Part shown: positions 1-6,074 of the stretch, one piece after another
Position numbering within the stretch: the stretch's first letter is position 1
How the letters are laid out: each line of letters opens with the position of its first letter
Assembly: GCA_938036405.1 (NCBI GenBank)
Contig: CALHPT010000132.1
Location: 1-11,641 of the forward strand
Origin: an uncultured Tannerella sp.
GTDB lineage: Bacteria > Bacteroidota > Bacteroidia > Bacteroidales > Tannerellaceae
DNA: 11,641 bases
Direction of reading: 5' to 3'
The notes under the pieces: model-generated
Databases searched by the model: none
Seen by the model: the letters and a program-made list of their open reading frames with translations, nothing else
Told to the model about the DNA's origin: nothing
Translations under genes and position numbers: made by a program

Positions 1-55
1 CATTTGTTACTTCATTTAATTGTTAAACAATTACTTACACGACTTCTTGTCGCAC
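1..55 (-). mobile_element. 5' end of a second group II intron, inside traG (continues beyond the window)
   Basis: On the minus strand the traG reading frame stops matching its family after Asn-Gln-Tyr. At that point the DNA reads GTGCGACAAGAAGTCGTG, starting at position 55. GTGCG is the conserved 5' boundary of group II introns. GCGAC pairs with GTCGT around AAGAA, and positions 17-33 form a perfect 8-bp inverted repeat (TAATTG...CAATTA). Both match how domain I begins in well-known introns such as Ll.LtrB, and the mobC intron in this window starts the same way (GCCC-GTAA-GGGC). The frame runs into a TAA at 37-35, as expected for intron entry. The rest of the intron lies off the left edge, so this is inferred from 55 nt only. 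The first bases differ from the mobC intron, so it is a different intron. Confidence 0.62.
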
Positions 56-868
56 GTATTGGTTGAAGAGGTGATTGCACGAGAGCATAAGGCCGACGGG
101 GGCGGCAAACGAGAGTCGGCAGTCGCTGCGGTCGGTCGAGAGGCGCTCGTAGCGGCTGTCGGTGGAGACCACGGCGGGCAGGTCGTCGGTGTCGCTGAGC
201 GTGTGCAGGCAAAGCCGATTGTCGCCCACCCGGACGAGATCGGCGCCGAGGCGGATGTCTTCTAAAGAGGCGTGACCCGTGTCGGAGAGCGAGAAGTAAC
301 GGTCGAGCAGGCCGCTTTTCTCCTTCGTGCCGACAAGTTCTTCCTCGGTCATGCGCGTCAGGCGGATGCGGTCGTCGTCGTTGATGATCCGCTCGAACTG
401 GTCGACGGCCTCCATGAACTTGGCCACCTCCTCGCGGCTCTCCACTTCCTTCGGCAGGATCGTGCCGCGACAAAGCGAGGAGAAGTTGCTCTGCCAGGCC
501 ATGCGCTGGCGCGTCGTTTTGGTGAGGAAGAGGTAACAGGCGTGGTCGAGGAAGGGGCGTTCGTTGAAGTGGCGCTCGGAGGCGCGAGCAAGGAAGCTCA
601 GCTCGCCGTCCGAGAGGCGGCCGGCGTAGCGTTCCTTGACGAACCAATCCTGTTTGTGTACGATGGTGAAGTCGGGCAGCACCTTGACGGCCTTGTGCCA
701 CGCGGCGTGCATGGCCTCGTATTCGGCCGAGGTGACGGTGAAGAGCTCGGGCAGCTCGACGCGGAAGGCGACGGTGATGTCGGCATCTTTCGAGACGATG
801 CACCCTTGCTCGACAGCCAGCAGCGGGAATTTGGATTCTAAGGTGGTGACCTTGGTGGTGTTTCTCAT
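56..868 (-). CDS. traG: TraG conjugation ATPase, 5' exon (271 aa; interrupted)
   Basis: This is the N-terminal third of TraG, the VirB4-like ATPase that powers the transfer channel of Bacteroidales conjugative transposons. The family is usually about 800 aa. Recognisable family sequence begins MRNTTKVTTLESKFPLLAVE and runs to MLSCNHLFNQY. No Walker motifs are present because they lie further downstream in the protein. The start at 868 overlaps the traF stop as ATGA (868-865), so translation is probably coupled. A longer open frame extends upstream to 1060, but it overlaps traF in another frame and has no family resemblance. At position 55 the frame enters a group II intron-like 5' end, adds Val-Arg-Gln-Glu-Val-Val and stops at 35. 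Full-length TraG would need the intron to be spliced and a 3' exon beyond the left edge. Identity is confident; the cause of the interruption is less so. Confidence 0.88.
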
Positions 869-1188
869 GATCTTTTCAGGCAATGAAGAATGTGGCGGAC
901 AGAGCGGCGATTCAGGAGATAGCGTGGGTGCATGCGGACGGCGGCGCGTTTCATCAGGCCGTAGCGACCGAATCGGCGGTTCAGCGCGAATGTTTGCCAC
1001 ACCACGAGCGTGGCACCCGTTGCGCCGAGACCGAGACAGAGGTATTGATCCATGCCGCACATGTAGCAGATGACAACAAGGAGGAATATCGCCAGCAGTC
1101 CACCGGCAAAGAGGAAGAGGTATTGCGCCTTGAGCCCCTTGAACTCCACCGTCCGCCCCACGCCTTTATTGATCTCCCACGAAGCCAT
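865..1188 (-). CDS. traF: TraF, small membrane protein of the transfer apparatus (DUF4133 family)
   Basis: A 107-aa protein of the Bacteroidales TraF/DUF4133 family, a VirB3-like small inner-membrane component that typically sits between TraE and TraG. It opens MASWEINKGVGRTVEFKGLKAQY, which is the family signature. Two closely spaced hydrophobic stretches follow at about residues 24-45 (LFLFAGGLLAIFLLVVICYMCG) and 49-67, then a basic tail rich in Arg, consistent with a cytoplasmic end. The start ATG at 1188 overlaps the traE stop as TAATG. The stop overlaps the traG start as ATGA. The three genes are therefore translationally coupled in one leftward operon. Confidence 0.9.
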   Translation of the reverse strand: MASWEINKGVGRTVEFKGLKAQYLFLFAGGLLAIFLLVVICYMCGMDQYLCLGLGATGATLVVWQTFALNRRFGRYGLMKRAAVRMHPRYLLNRRSVRHILHCLKRS

Positions 1189-1496
1189 TAGAGGAAGAAA
1201 CTTCTAAGGATCGTGGCAGCCACGATCAGGAAGATGCACGCCCCGAACCACGAGGCGGCAGTCTTCGACGTGTCTGGGTCACCTGAAGAAAACTTTTGGT
1301 ACACCTTGATCCCTCCGATCAGTCCAACGACAGCGCCGATGGCGTAAATCAGTTTTGTCCCTGGGTCGAAATAGGAGGTGACCATCTTCGTGGCCTCGTT
1401 GATACCCGACAGCCCGTTGCCTTGCGCGAAGGCGGAGGGGGCGAGAACAGTGGAGAGTAGAAACAGGGATAGCTGCGTGAATTTCTTTTTGTTCAT
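1188..1496 (-). CDS. traE: TraE, small membrane protein of the transfer apparatus (DUF4134 family)
   Basis: A 102-aa protein of the Bacteroidales TraE/DUF4134 family, a VirB2-like, pilin-sized component. Residues 1-25 are a clear signal peptide: MNKKKF, a hydrophobic core, then an AFAQ cleavage site. The mature part has two hydrophobic segments, LIYAIGAVVGLIGGIKVY and the C-terminal FGACIFLIVAATILRSFFL. The start at 1496 is chosen because it places the signal peptide exactly at the N terminus. The frame is open to 1613, but that extension is basic and has no family resemblance. A 150-bp gap separates it from traD, unlike the overlapping junctions elsewhere in the operon, so traE may have its own expression signal. 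Confidence 0.9.
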   Translation of the reverse strand: MNKKKFTQLSLFLLSTVLAPSAFAQGNGLSGINEATKMVTSYFDPGTKLIYAIGAVVGLIGGIKVYQKFSSGDPDTSKTAASWFGACIFLIVAATILRSFFL

Positions 1497-1646
1497 GATG
1501 CGGTTTGTTATTCGGTAGATATGCATGGGGTGGTTTTGTTTTCTGGAAAAGGTGGGGAACGGCCGCCGGATCCGGCTCTGTACTTCCATCCGTGTGTAGC
1601 CTTCAAGCGGCACGCTCCCTCCTTTCGTTTCTGTTTGGGCCGCTGT
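1497..1646 (-). promoter_or_regulatory. traD-traE spacer with a 12-bp perfect palindrome
   Basis: This is the only real gap in the tra operon. Near its middle, 1565-1576 reads GCCGGATCCGGC, a perfect 12-bp palindrome. A purine-rich AAAGGAGGGAG lies on the minus strand near the traD end (about 1617-1627). I see no convincing Bacteroidales TTTG / TAnnTTTG promoter pair. The palindrome could be an operator, an RNA hairpin that adjusts traE expression, or chance. Function is not established. Confidence 0.3.
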
Positions 1647-2345
1647 TTATAAGTAGTACGACAGCGGTTTGTCGTCTGTGTTCTCATCCGGAATCGGAGC
1701 AGGAACGACTTCTGACGTTTGCACCTCAGCCTCCTCCGACCGTCGGATGGCAGCCAGGAGCTTGCGGTGATCGCGCTCCTGCTCTGCCAAATACGCCTTG
1801 TATTTCTCCATCAGGTCGGTGCCGCGTAGACTTTGCAGGGTCGTCCGGACATCGTCTGGCGATTCCTCGTCTAAAGCGTCATCGTTCCGACTCCATCCGT
1901 TGACACGCGCCAAATCCCGCGAGAGGATGGCTGTCGGAGAGACCTCGGGTAGCGGTTCGTCGGAGAGCGACAGGTCTTCGCGTATCACTTCGTCTTCATC
2001 AATTTCATCGGCTGCATTGGCCTTACCGATTCCATCCGTCGCATACGCTTCGACAAATGTAGATCCACCTCCTTCCGACGTTGGTTGCGAGGAAACGGCG
2101 GGAACTTCCGGGATAGGCGGGGAAACAAACGGCCGACTCTTACCGACTAAATCGTGTAGTTTGGCTTCTTGTGACTCCTCTCCGGAAGCGTTTCCGGAGG
2201 TGTCGGACGGATCCTGTTTTTGGCCTCGGGATTGCCATACCTGATAACCGAAGTAGCCCATCCCAAGCAACATCCACACGATGCCCAAGAAGAGAAGCAG
2301 ATTCAAAAGGAAGGTGGTCATGATTTCTAAGATGGATGCTTTCAT
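1647..2345 (-). CDS. traD: TraD conjugal transfer protein (DUF4122-like), membrane-anchored
   Basis: A 232-aa protein in the position and with the architecture of the conjugative-transposon TraD/DUF4122 family. A single N-terminal transmembrane segment spans about residues 10-36 (TTFLLNLLLFLGIVWMLLGM...). A long, acidic, low-complexity soluble region rich in Asp, Glu, Ser and Pro follows (about 45-165). The C-terminal part is more conserved and helical (about 170-215; DVRTTLQSLRGTDLMEKYKAYLAEQERDHRKLL) and could form a coiled coil. The ATG at 2345 overlaps the stop of the DUF3408 gene (ATGA, 2345-2342). The biochemical role of TraD is not known to me. The name rests on operon position between the DUF3408 gene and traE plus general resemblance. 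Confidence 0.72.
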   Translation of the reverse strand: MKASILEIMTTFLLNLLLFLGIVWMLLGMGYFGYQVWQSRGQKQDPSDTSGNASGEESQEAKLHDLVGKSRPFVSPPIPEVPAVSSQPTSEGGGSTFVEAYATDGIGKANAADEIDEDEVIREDLSLSDEPLPEVSPTAILSRDLARVNGWSRNDDALDEESPDDVRTTLQSLRGTDLMEKYKAYLAEQERDHRKLLAAIRRSEEAEVQTSEVVPAPIPDENTDDKPLSYYL

Positions 2346-2863
2346 AAGTTGATCGTTGGATTGCGCTTGTGTCGGTCGGCCGCTTTATTCAGCAGCGACT
2401 GGTGCGTTTTGAGGTGGTCGAGAAGGATGTTCTCGATGTAGGCCGTGAGTGTGATTCGTGCACGAATGTCCCGCAGGACGTCCCGCAACAATTGCAGGAT
2501 GCTGCTGCGGATCGTGAAGCCCGACTTGCTGCCATCTGTGCGTACGGAGACGAGGAAGCGGGCGCTGTACTGCTCGAAAGACACCCCGGGCGTTGCCGTC
2601 GATTCGTCCTTTTTTACTCTCGGTTTCGGGTCTTTGGGCGGAGATGCGGGGGCGGTCTCTTGTTCGGTGATGGCTTGCGGCTGTTCCGCCGCGGTTTCTT
2701 CAGGGATCGCTTCCGGATTCTGGGCATCCTCTATCGCCCCGAGATCTACGGGTGGATCGAAGGAAGGCGACTCCTCGGGCGTACGTGTCTTTACGCCGAT
2801 GTCACCCATCTCGCGGAGCTTCTCACTCAGGATCTGCTGCCGCCTCTCTTGGATGGAACTCAT
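2342..2863 (-). CDS. DUF3408 conjugal transfer protein (TraB/TraC-like)
   Basis: A 173-aa protein of the DUF3408 family, which accompanies the ParA-like TraA in Bacteroidales conjugative transposons. The N terminus is helical and charged (MSSIQERRQQILSEKLREMG). Residues about 28-95 are acidic and Pro/Glu-rich, probably disordered. The C-terminal domain (about 100-165; ARFLVSVRTDGSKSGFTIRS, then RITLTAYIENILLDHLKTH) looks like a ribbon-helix-helix DNA-binding fold. The start at 2863 is chosen because its ATG overlaps the traA stop as ATGA. The open frame to 2911 adds 16 residues inside traA. Naming in the literature varies between traB and traC, so no symbol is given. Pairing with a ParA ATPase suggests a ParB-like partner role, which is inference. 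Confidence 0.8.
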   Translation of the reverse strand: MSSIQERRQQILSEKLREMGDIGVKTRTPEESPSFDPPVDLGAIEDAQNPEAIPEETAAEQPQAITEQETAPASPPKDPKPRVKKDESTATPGVSFEQYSARFLVSVRTDGSKSGFTIRSSILQLLRDVLRDIRARITLTAYIENILLDHLKTHQSLLNKAADRHKRNPTINL

Positions 2864-3651
2864 ACGGCGGCAGGATTCAAGTGGAGCCTTTCGATCGTCT
2901 CCTCGACCCACGCGTCGATGCCCGTCGGCAGACGGAGCGCGCGGGCGGGCGGCAGATAGGAGCTTCGGAAGACACCCTTCACACCGCCTTGCCCCAGCTC
3001 GCGGGCGAAGCGGACGGAATGGTAGATGCGGGCATTGAAAAGGTTCAGGGATTCATCCTCGGCATATCGGGTATAATAATCGACAACGGCCATATTGGCA
3101 CTGCGGTTGATCTTGTTCCACAAGAGAAGCAGGTCGCGAATGCGGGCGTCGCCGAAGCTGACGCCGAGGTCGCGGATAGTCTGCGCGTAGGCGAAGCTGG
3201 AAACGAGCGACTGCGGGTCGGCTTCGATGGGCGTGATGATGTAGTCCATTCCAATAGAGAGTTCGAGCAGCTCCTCCGCTCCGGCATGGCCGGGGAAGTC
3301 GAAGATGACCAAGGCTGCCGTTTTGTCGGTCTTTCGGAGGAACGCCTCCGCGTCACCAATGGCTCGGCCGGGGCGCGAGCGAATGATGGGGTAGGCCGGC
3401 TTCTCGAACCGGGTGAAGTGTGCCATCAGTTGGTCGCTCAGCTCCTTGGAATCTTCGATGAGTGTGCGCTCCCGTTCCCGCAGTTTGAAGAACGATTCCT
3501 GCGTCCCGTCGCAATCGACGACCAACAGGGGGATCCCTTTTTCGTAGTAAAGGATAGAGGCGAGAGCCTCGGCCAAGCTGCTTTTGCCAACGCCTCCCTT
3601 TTGAGAGGCGAAGCCCAAATAGATGGGGCTTTCGGGTGTGTTTTGCATCAT
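2860..3651 (-). CDS. traA: TraA, ParA/MinD-type ATPase of the transfer operon
   Basis: A 263-aa deviant Walker-type ATPase of the ParA/MinD/Soj superfamily, the usual first gene of Bacteroidales tra operons. The deviant Walker A KGGVGKSS lies at residues 18-25. The switch motif VVDCDGT is at about 44-50, and Walker B-like LVIFDFPG at about 114-121. Family members move or position DNA or protein complexes by ATP-dependent dimerisation; here it probably acts with the following DUF3408 protein. Two adjacent ATG codons (3651 and 3648) could start it, with no way to choose between them from sequence. The gene is divergent from mobA across a 530-bp region holding the tetranucleotide repeat and the oriT candidate. 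Confidence 0.87.
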   Translation of the reverse strand: MMQNTPESPIYLGFASQKGGVGKSSLAEALASILYYEKGIPLLVVDCDGTQESFFKLRERERTLIEDSKELSDQLMAHFTRFEKPAYPIIRSRPGRAIGDAEAFLRKTDKTAALVIFDFPGHAGAEELLELSIGMDYIITPIEADPQSLVSSFAYAQTIRDLGVSFGDARIRDLLLLWNKINRSANMAVVDYYTRYAEDESLNLFNARIYHSVRFARELGQGGVKGVFRSSYLPPARALRLPTGIDAWVEETIERLHLNPAAV

Positions 3652-3716
3652 ATATATAAAGGTATAGGGTGTTACTTGTGTGAGGCTTCGACTTATCGAC
3701 TGACATAGCTCGTTGT

Positions 3717-3928
3717 GGTCGGTCGATAGGTTGGTTGGTCAATGAGTCGGTCACCAAGTCAGTAGGTCGATAGGTCTGTGAGCCCGTCAGTCGGTCAATA
3801 AGTCATCGAGTCAGCAGGTCAATAAGTCGGTCACTGAGTCGGTCGGTCATTGAGTCCGCCAGTCAGTCAATAAGTCAGTCGGTTAGTCAGTAAGTCCAGG
3901 GCGAAGTAAGTCGGTAGGTCGGTCACTC
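3717..3928. repeat. Degenerate tetranucleotide (RGTC) repeat tract, 53 units in unbroken 4-nt register
   Basis: Read in steps of four from 3717, 28 of 53 tetrads are exactly AGTC or GGTC. Several others differ by one base (GGTT, AGTA, CGTC, AGCC). The register never slips over 212 bp. AATA recurs as an interrupting tetrad at 3797, 3821 and 3869. A longer word of 18 nt, GGTCAATRAGTCGGTCAC, occurs at 3737-3754 and 3817-3834. The minus-strand form (CGAC, TGAC) continues in the same register at 3689-3704. No plausible gene uses the tract; frames across it contain stops. It lies between the traA start and the oriT candidate. Confidence 0.8.
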
Positions 3929-3947
3929 CCGTCCCCTCAAGGATACA

Positions 3948-3964
3948 GCGGGAAATCGCGGGAA
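3948..3964 (+). repeat. Two GCGGGAA direct repeats spaced 10 bp
   Basis: GCGGGAA occurs at 3948-3954 and 3958-3964, exactly one helical turn apart, between the tetranucleotide tract and the oriT candidate. Such spacing places both copies on the same face of DNA and would suit a relaxosome or regulator binding site. Two 7-mers are weak evidence. Confidence 0.3.
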
Positions 3965-4060
3965 GAAGTTCTAACAGGCCTTATTACAAGCGGATTGCAG
4001 AGTCATTATAGCTTTGCCGCCGAATTGAAAGTTTGGGAGTTGAGCTGCCTTTTGGCATAC

Positions 4061-4128
4061 GGCCCAAAGGCCGGGCAAGGTGTGTTTTTGTGACACAAAC
4101 TGCCGTTTGTACCACGAAAAACCTTGCC
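4061..4128 (+). other. oriT: Candidate origin of transfer (oriT): nested inverted repeats upstream of mobA
   Basis: A short hairpin, GGCC-CAAA-GGCC (4061-4072), is followed at once by a large interrupted stem. GGCAAGG (4074-4080) pairs with CCTTGCC (4122-4128). TTTTT (4085-4089) pairs with AAAAA (4117-4121). GTG (4090-4092) pairs with CAC (4113-4115). ACAAAC (4095-4100) pairs with GTTTGT (4105-4110) around a TGCC loop. That is 21 base pairs in 55 nt, ending 53 bp before mobA. In many mobilizable elements oriT is an inverted repeat just upstream of the relaxosome genes, and this site also lies between the divergent tra and mob operons. The nick site cannot be identified from sequence. An alternative is a structured leader or attenuator of the mob mRNA. 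Confidence 0.5.
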
Positions 4129-4181
4129 TCGGCTGGGGGCCGGTTCACTCCAAAGTCGTAACCTAAAAACCTCAAATCGAA

Positions 4182-4562
4182 ATGAAAGACAACAGTCCGC
4201 GCTGGGACAATTGGCACGTCCGTCTGCCGGCCCCAAAAGACCAACGAAAAGCCATTGATCTCTTCCAAAAATCAGGCGCGAAAACGAAGTCCGACTTCGT
4301 GCGTGCACGCTTGCTGGGGGAGCCTTTTAAGGTGATCGCGGTGGATAAATCAGCCGTCGATTACTACCGCAAACTCTCCGAATTGACAGCGCAAATCCAC
4401 AAGATCGGCGTGCTGTACAATCAGGCCGTCCGCGCTATCAACTCGTACCATTCTGACCAAGTAGCACGCGTGCTGCTCGAAAGATTGGAGCGTTACTCTG
4501 CCCGAATCGTCCTCTTGCTGGAAGAGGCCGTCCGCCTGACCATAGACTTTCGCAGCCGATGA
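4182..4562 (+). CDS. mobA: MobA, relaxosome accessory protein (ribbon-helix-helix / MobC-like)
   Basis: A 126-aa basic protein with the features of plasmid mobilization relaxosome proteins. An N-terminal RHH-like segment runs RWDNWHVRLPAPKDQRKAIDLFQKSGAKTKSDFVRARLLGE (about residues 7-47). A helical region follows that contains the family-typical LSELTAQIHKIGVLYNQAVRAIN (about 66-88) and a helical tail. Such proteins bind oriT and help the relaxase reach the nick site. The ATG at 4182 follows an A-rich leader and the structured oriT candidate. Its stop overlaps the mobB start as ATGA (4559-4562), so the two are probably translated together. The name follows conjugative transposon usage, in which mobA is the accessory protein and mobB the relaxase. 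Confidence 0.85.
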   Translation: MKDNSPRWDNWHVRLPAPKDQRKAIDLFQKSGAKTKSDFVRARLLGEPFKVIAVDKSAVDYYRKLSELTAQIHKIGVLYNQAVRAINSYHSDQVARVLLERLERYSARIVLLLEEAVRLTIDFRSR

Positions 4563-5806
4563 TTGCCAAGATTTCGTCCTCCAACAGTCTCGCTACGACG
4601 TTAGGATACAACTTCAAAAAGGTGGAAAAACACGAGGCCGCTGTGCTGCTTGTACAGGGTCTTTTTCAAGATCAAAACGGGATCTACAGCCGATCGCAGG
4701 TGCTCGCCGACATGCTGCGGACGATCCCTGCGCAGTGCCGCACAAAGAAGACAGTCTTCCACTGTTCACTCAATCCGCACCCGGACGAAAAGCTGTCCGA
4801 CGAAACGCTTTCGCGAATTGCCGCTGAGTACATGGAGGCGCTCGGGTACGGTGCCCAACCGTACATCGTTTTCCGCCATAATGACATTCCCCGCGCGCAC
4901 ATCCACATCGTTTCGCTGCGCGTGGACAGCGAGGGGCGGAAGATCGGCGACCGTTTCGAGCGGCGGCGCAGCAAGCGAATCACTGACGCATTGGAACGGA
5001 AGTATGGCCTAATCCCGAGCGGCCACAGCCAAAAGAAGAAGGGCGTTTCTGCCCAACCGTCAGCTGTCGACATTAATGCGGGGGACATCAAGCGGCAGGT
5101 TGCAGCCACTGTGCAATACGTGCTCGGGCGGTACGCGTTTCAGTCCGTCGGGGAGATGAATCTAGTGCTTGCGCGTTTCCGCGTGACGGCCGAGGAGGTC
5201 AAAACGGAGCGGAAGGGTAGGCCCTTCGACGGGATCGTCTACGCGGCAACCGATGCCGACGGACACAAGATCTGCACGCCGATCAAGGCCTCCGAGAGCG
5301 GTCGGCAGGTCAGTTACGCGGCGCTTCGTCGCCACTTTGAGCAGTCGAAAAGCGTTGTCCGAGAGCGGTCGGGAGCGATCCGCCGTGCGATTGCCGACGT
5401 GATGCAGACGTCGCCCGACCGTGCGGAGTTCATCGACCGCATGCGTGGGCACGGCATCGAGACCGTGACCCGAATCAACGCTGCCGGACGCCTGTACGGC
5501 ATCACCTTCATCGACGATGCGAACGGCATCGCGGTCAATGGTTCGCGCCTCGGGAAGGGATTTGCAGCGAACGTGTTCAATGCCTATTTCGCGGGCGGCG
5601 CGAATCCGTTCATAGATGAAGGCTGGCCAAAAGAGAAAGAAGAACGAGCGGCTGCGGTGGAGGAACTGACAGAAAGTCCGAACGACATGCCCCCGACGGA
5701 GATCGATCTCAGTTTGCAGGTACACGGCGCCGACCTCCGAGAATGGGCCTTCCAACGTCGGCTGAGAAACCGCGCCCGCGTGCGTTTACGCCGAAAATCG
5801 CGGTAG
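4559..5806 (+). CDS. mobB: MobB relaxase (MOBP-type, Relaxase/Mobilisation nuclease domain)
   Basis: A 415-aa relaxase that would nick one strand at oriT, stay covalently attached through a tyrosine and pilot the strand into the recipient. The nuclease domain fills about residues 1-150. The likely nucleophile is Tyr17 in the LGYNFKK motif. Conserved FHCSLNPHPDEKLSD is at 67-81. The metal-binding motif RHNDIPRAHIHIVSLRVD (106-123) supplies His107, His114 and His116 with Asp109. The C-terminal half is basic and Arg-rich, suited to DNA binding and contacts with the coupling protein. Length is normal and no frame damage is seen. Codon use is GC-rich like mobA and mobC. The 41-bp repeat array begins 18 bp after the stop. 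Confidence 0.9.
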   Translation: MIAKISSSNSLATTLGYNFKKVEKHEAAVLLVQGLFQDQNGIYSRSQVLADMLRTIPAQCRTKKTVFHCSLNPHPDEKLSDETLSRIAAEYMEALGYGAQPYIVFRHNDIPRAHIHIVSLRVDSEGRKIGDRFERRRSKRITDALERKYGLIPSGHSQKKKGVSAQPSAVDINAGDIKRQVAATVQYVLGRYAFQSVGEMNLVLARFRVTAEEVKTERKGRPFDGIVYAATDADGHKICTPIKASESGRQVSYAALRRHFEQSKSVVRERSGAIRRAIADVMQTSPDRAEFIDRMRGHGIETVTRINAAGRLYGITFIDDANGIAVNGSRLGKGFAANVFNAYFAGGANPFIDEGWPKEKEERAAAVEELTESPNDMPPTEIDLSLQVHGADLREWAFQRRLRNRARVRLRRKSR

Positions 5807-5814
5807 CAAGCCCG

Positions 5815-5993
5815 AACTCTGGAAGATTCTGCCCTTCGACGGTCGTCAGAGCGCTGAACCCTGAGGGTTTTGCCCTTCGACGGTCGTCGGAGCACTGAAC
5901 CCCGAGGGTTTTGCCCTTCGACGCTCGTCGGAGCACTGAACCCCGAGGGTTTTGCTCTTCGACGCTCGTCGGAGCACTAAACCCTCCAGAGTT
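5815..5993. repeat. Four 41-bp tandem repeats bracketed by a 9-nt inverted repeat
   Basis: Copies lie at 5825-5865, 5866-5906, 5907-5947 and 5948-5988 with an exact 41-bp period. The GCCCTTCGAC core starts at 5831, 5872, 5913 and, as GCTCTTCGAC, at 5954. Copies 2 and 3 are almost identical; 1 and 4 diverge at their outer ends. Each copy contains a dyad CGAC-GNTC-GTCG, and each junction forms AACCC-YGA-GGGTT. The whole array is bracketed by AACTCTGGA (5815-5823) and its exact reverse complement TCCAGAGTT (5985-5993). The period is not a multiple of three and the tract is non-coding. There are no variable spacers, so it is not a CRISPR array. It occupies most of the 268-bp mobB-mobC gap. Confidence 0.85.
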
Positions 5994-5996
5994 TAG

Positions 5997-6014
5997 CCTT
6001 CCTTTTTAAGAAGG
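5997..6014 (+). other. Small hairpin between the 41-bp array and mobC
   Basis: CCTTC (5997-6001) pairs with GAAGG (6010-6014) across CCTTTTTAA. The 3' arm forms AAGAAGGAG, which resembles a Shine-Dalgarno sequence. However, it lies about 60 bp before the mobC ATG, and no in-frame start is close to it. With no T-run after it, a terminator is unlikely. Role unknown. Confidence 0.25.
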
Positions 6015-6074
6015 AGACCATTCATAAAACACTTAGAATCAATAGAAAGCCAAACAAATTCACACCAACACCCC

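Noticed and set aside
272..841. Long plus-strand open frames opposite traG and traF
   Set aside because: These are antisense shadows of GC-rich coding DNA. The minus-strand frames carry clear family sequence.
869..1060. Upstream extension of the traG open frame
   Set aside because: It overlaps traF in another frame, has no TraG resemblance, and the ATGA overlap at 868-865 gives a better start.
3657..3664. TACCTTTA (minus strand) as a Bacteroides -7 promoter box for traA
   Set aside because: It is one base off TAnnTTTG and only six bases before the ATG, with no TTTG at the -33 spacing.
3353..3757. Minus-strand open frame running from traA into the tetranucleotide tract
   Set aside because: It is mostly out of frame with the well-supported traA, and its basic, unfamiliar translation has no family features.
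5584..5936. Minus-strand frames reading through the 41-bp array with repeated Lys-Gly-Lys-Thr-Leu segments
   Set aside because: A 41-bp unit shifts frame at each copy, and the rest is antisense to the relaxase gene.
5825..5988. CRISPR array
   Set aside because: Copies are directly contiguous with no unique spacers, and no cas genes are present.
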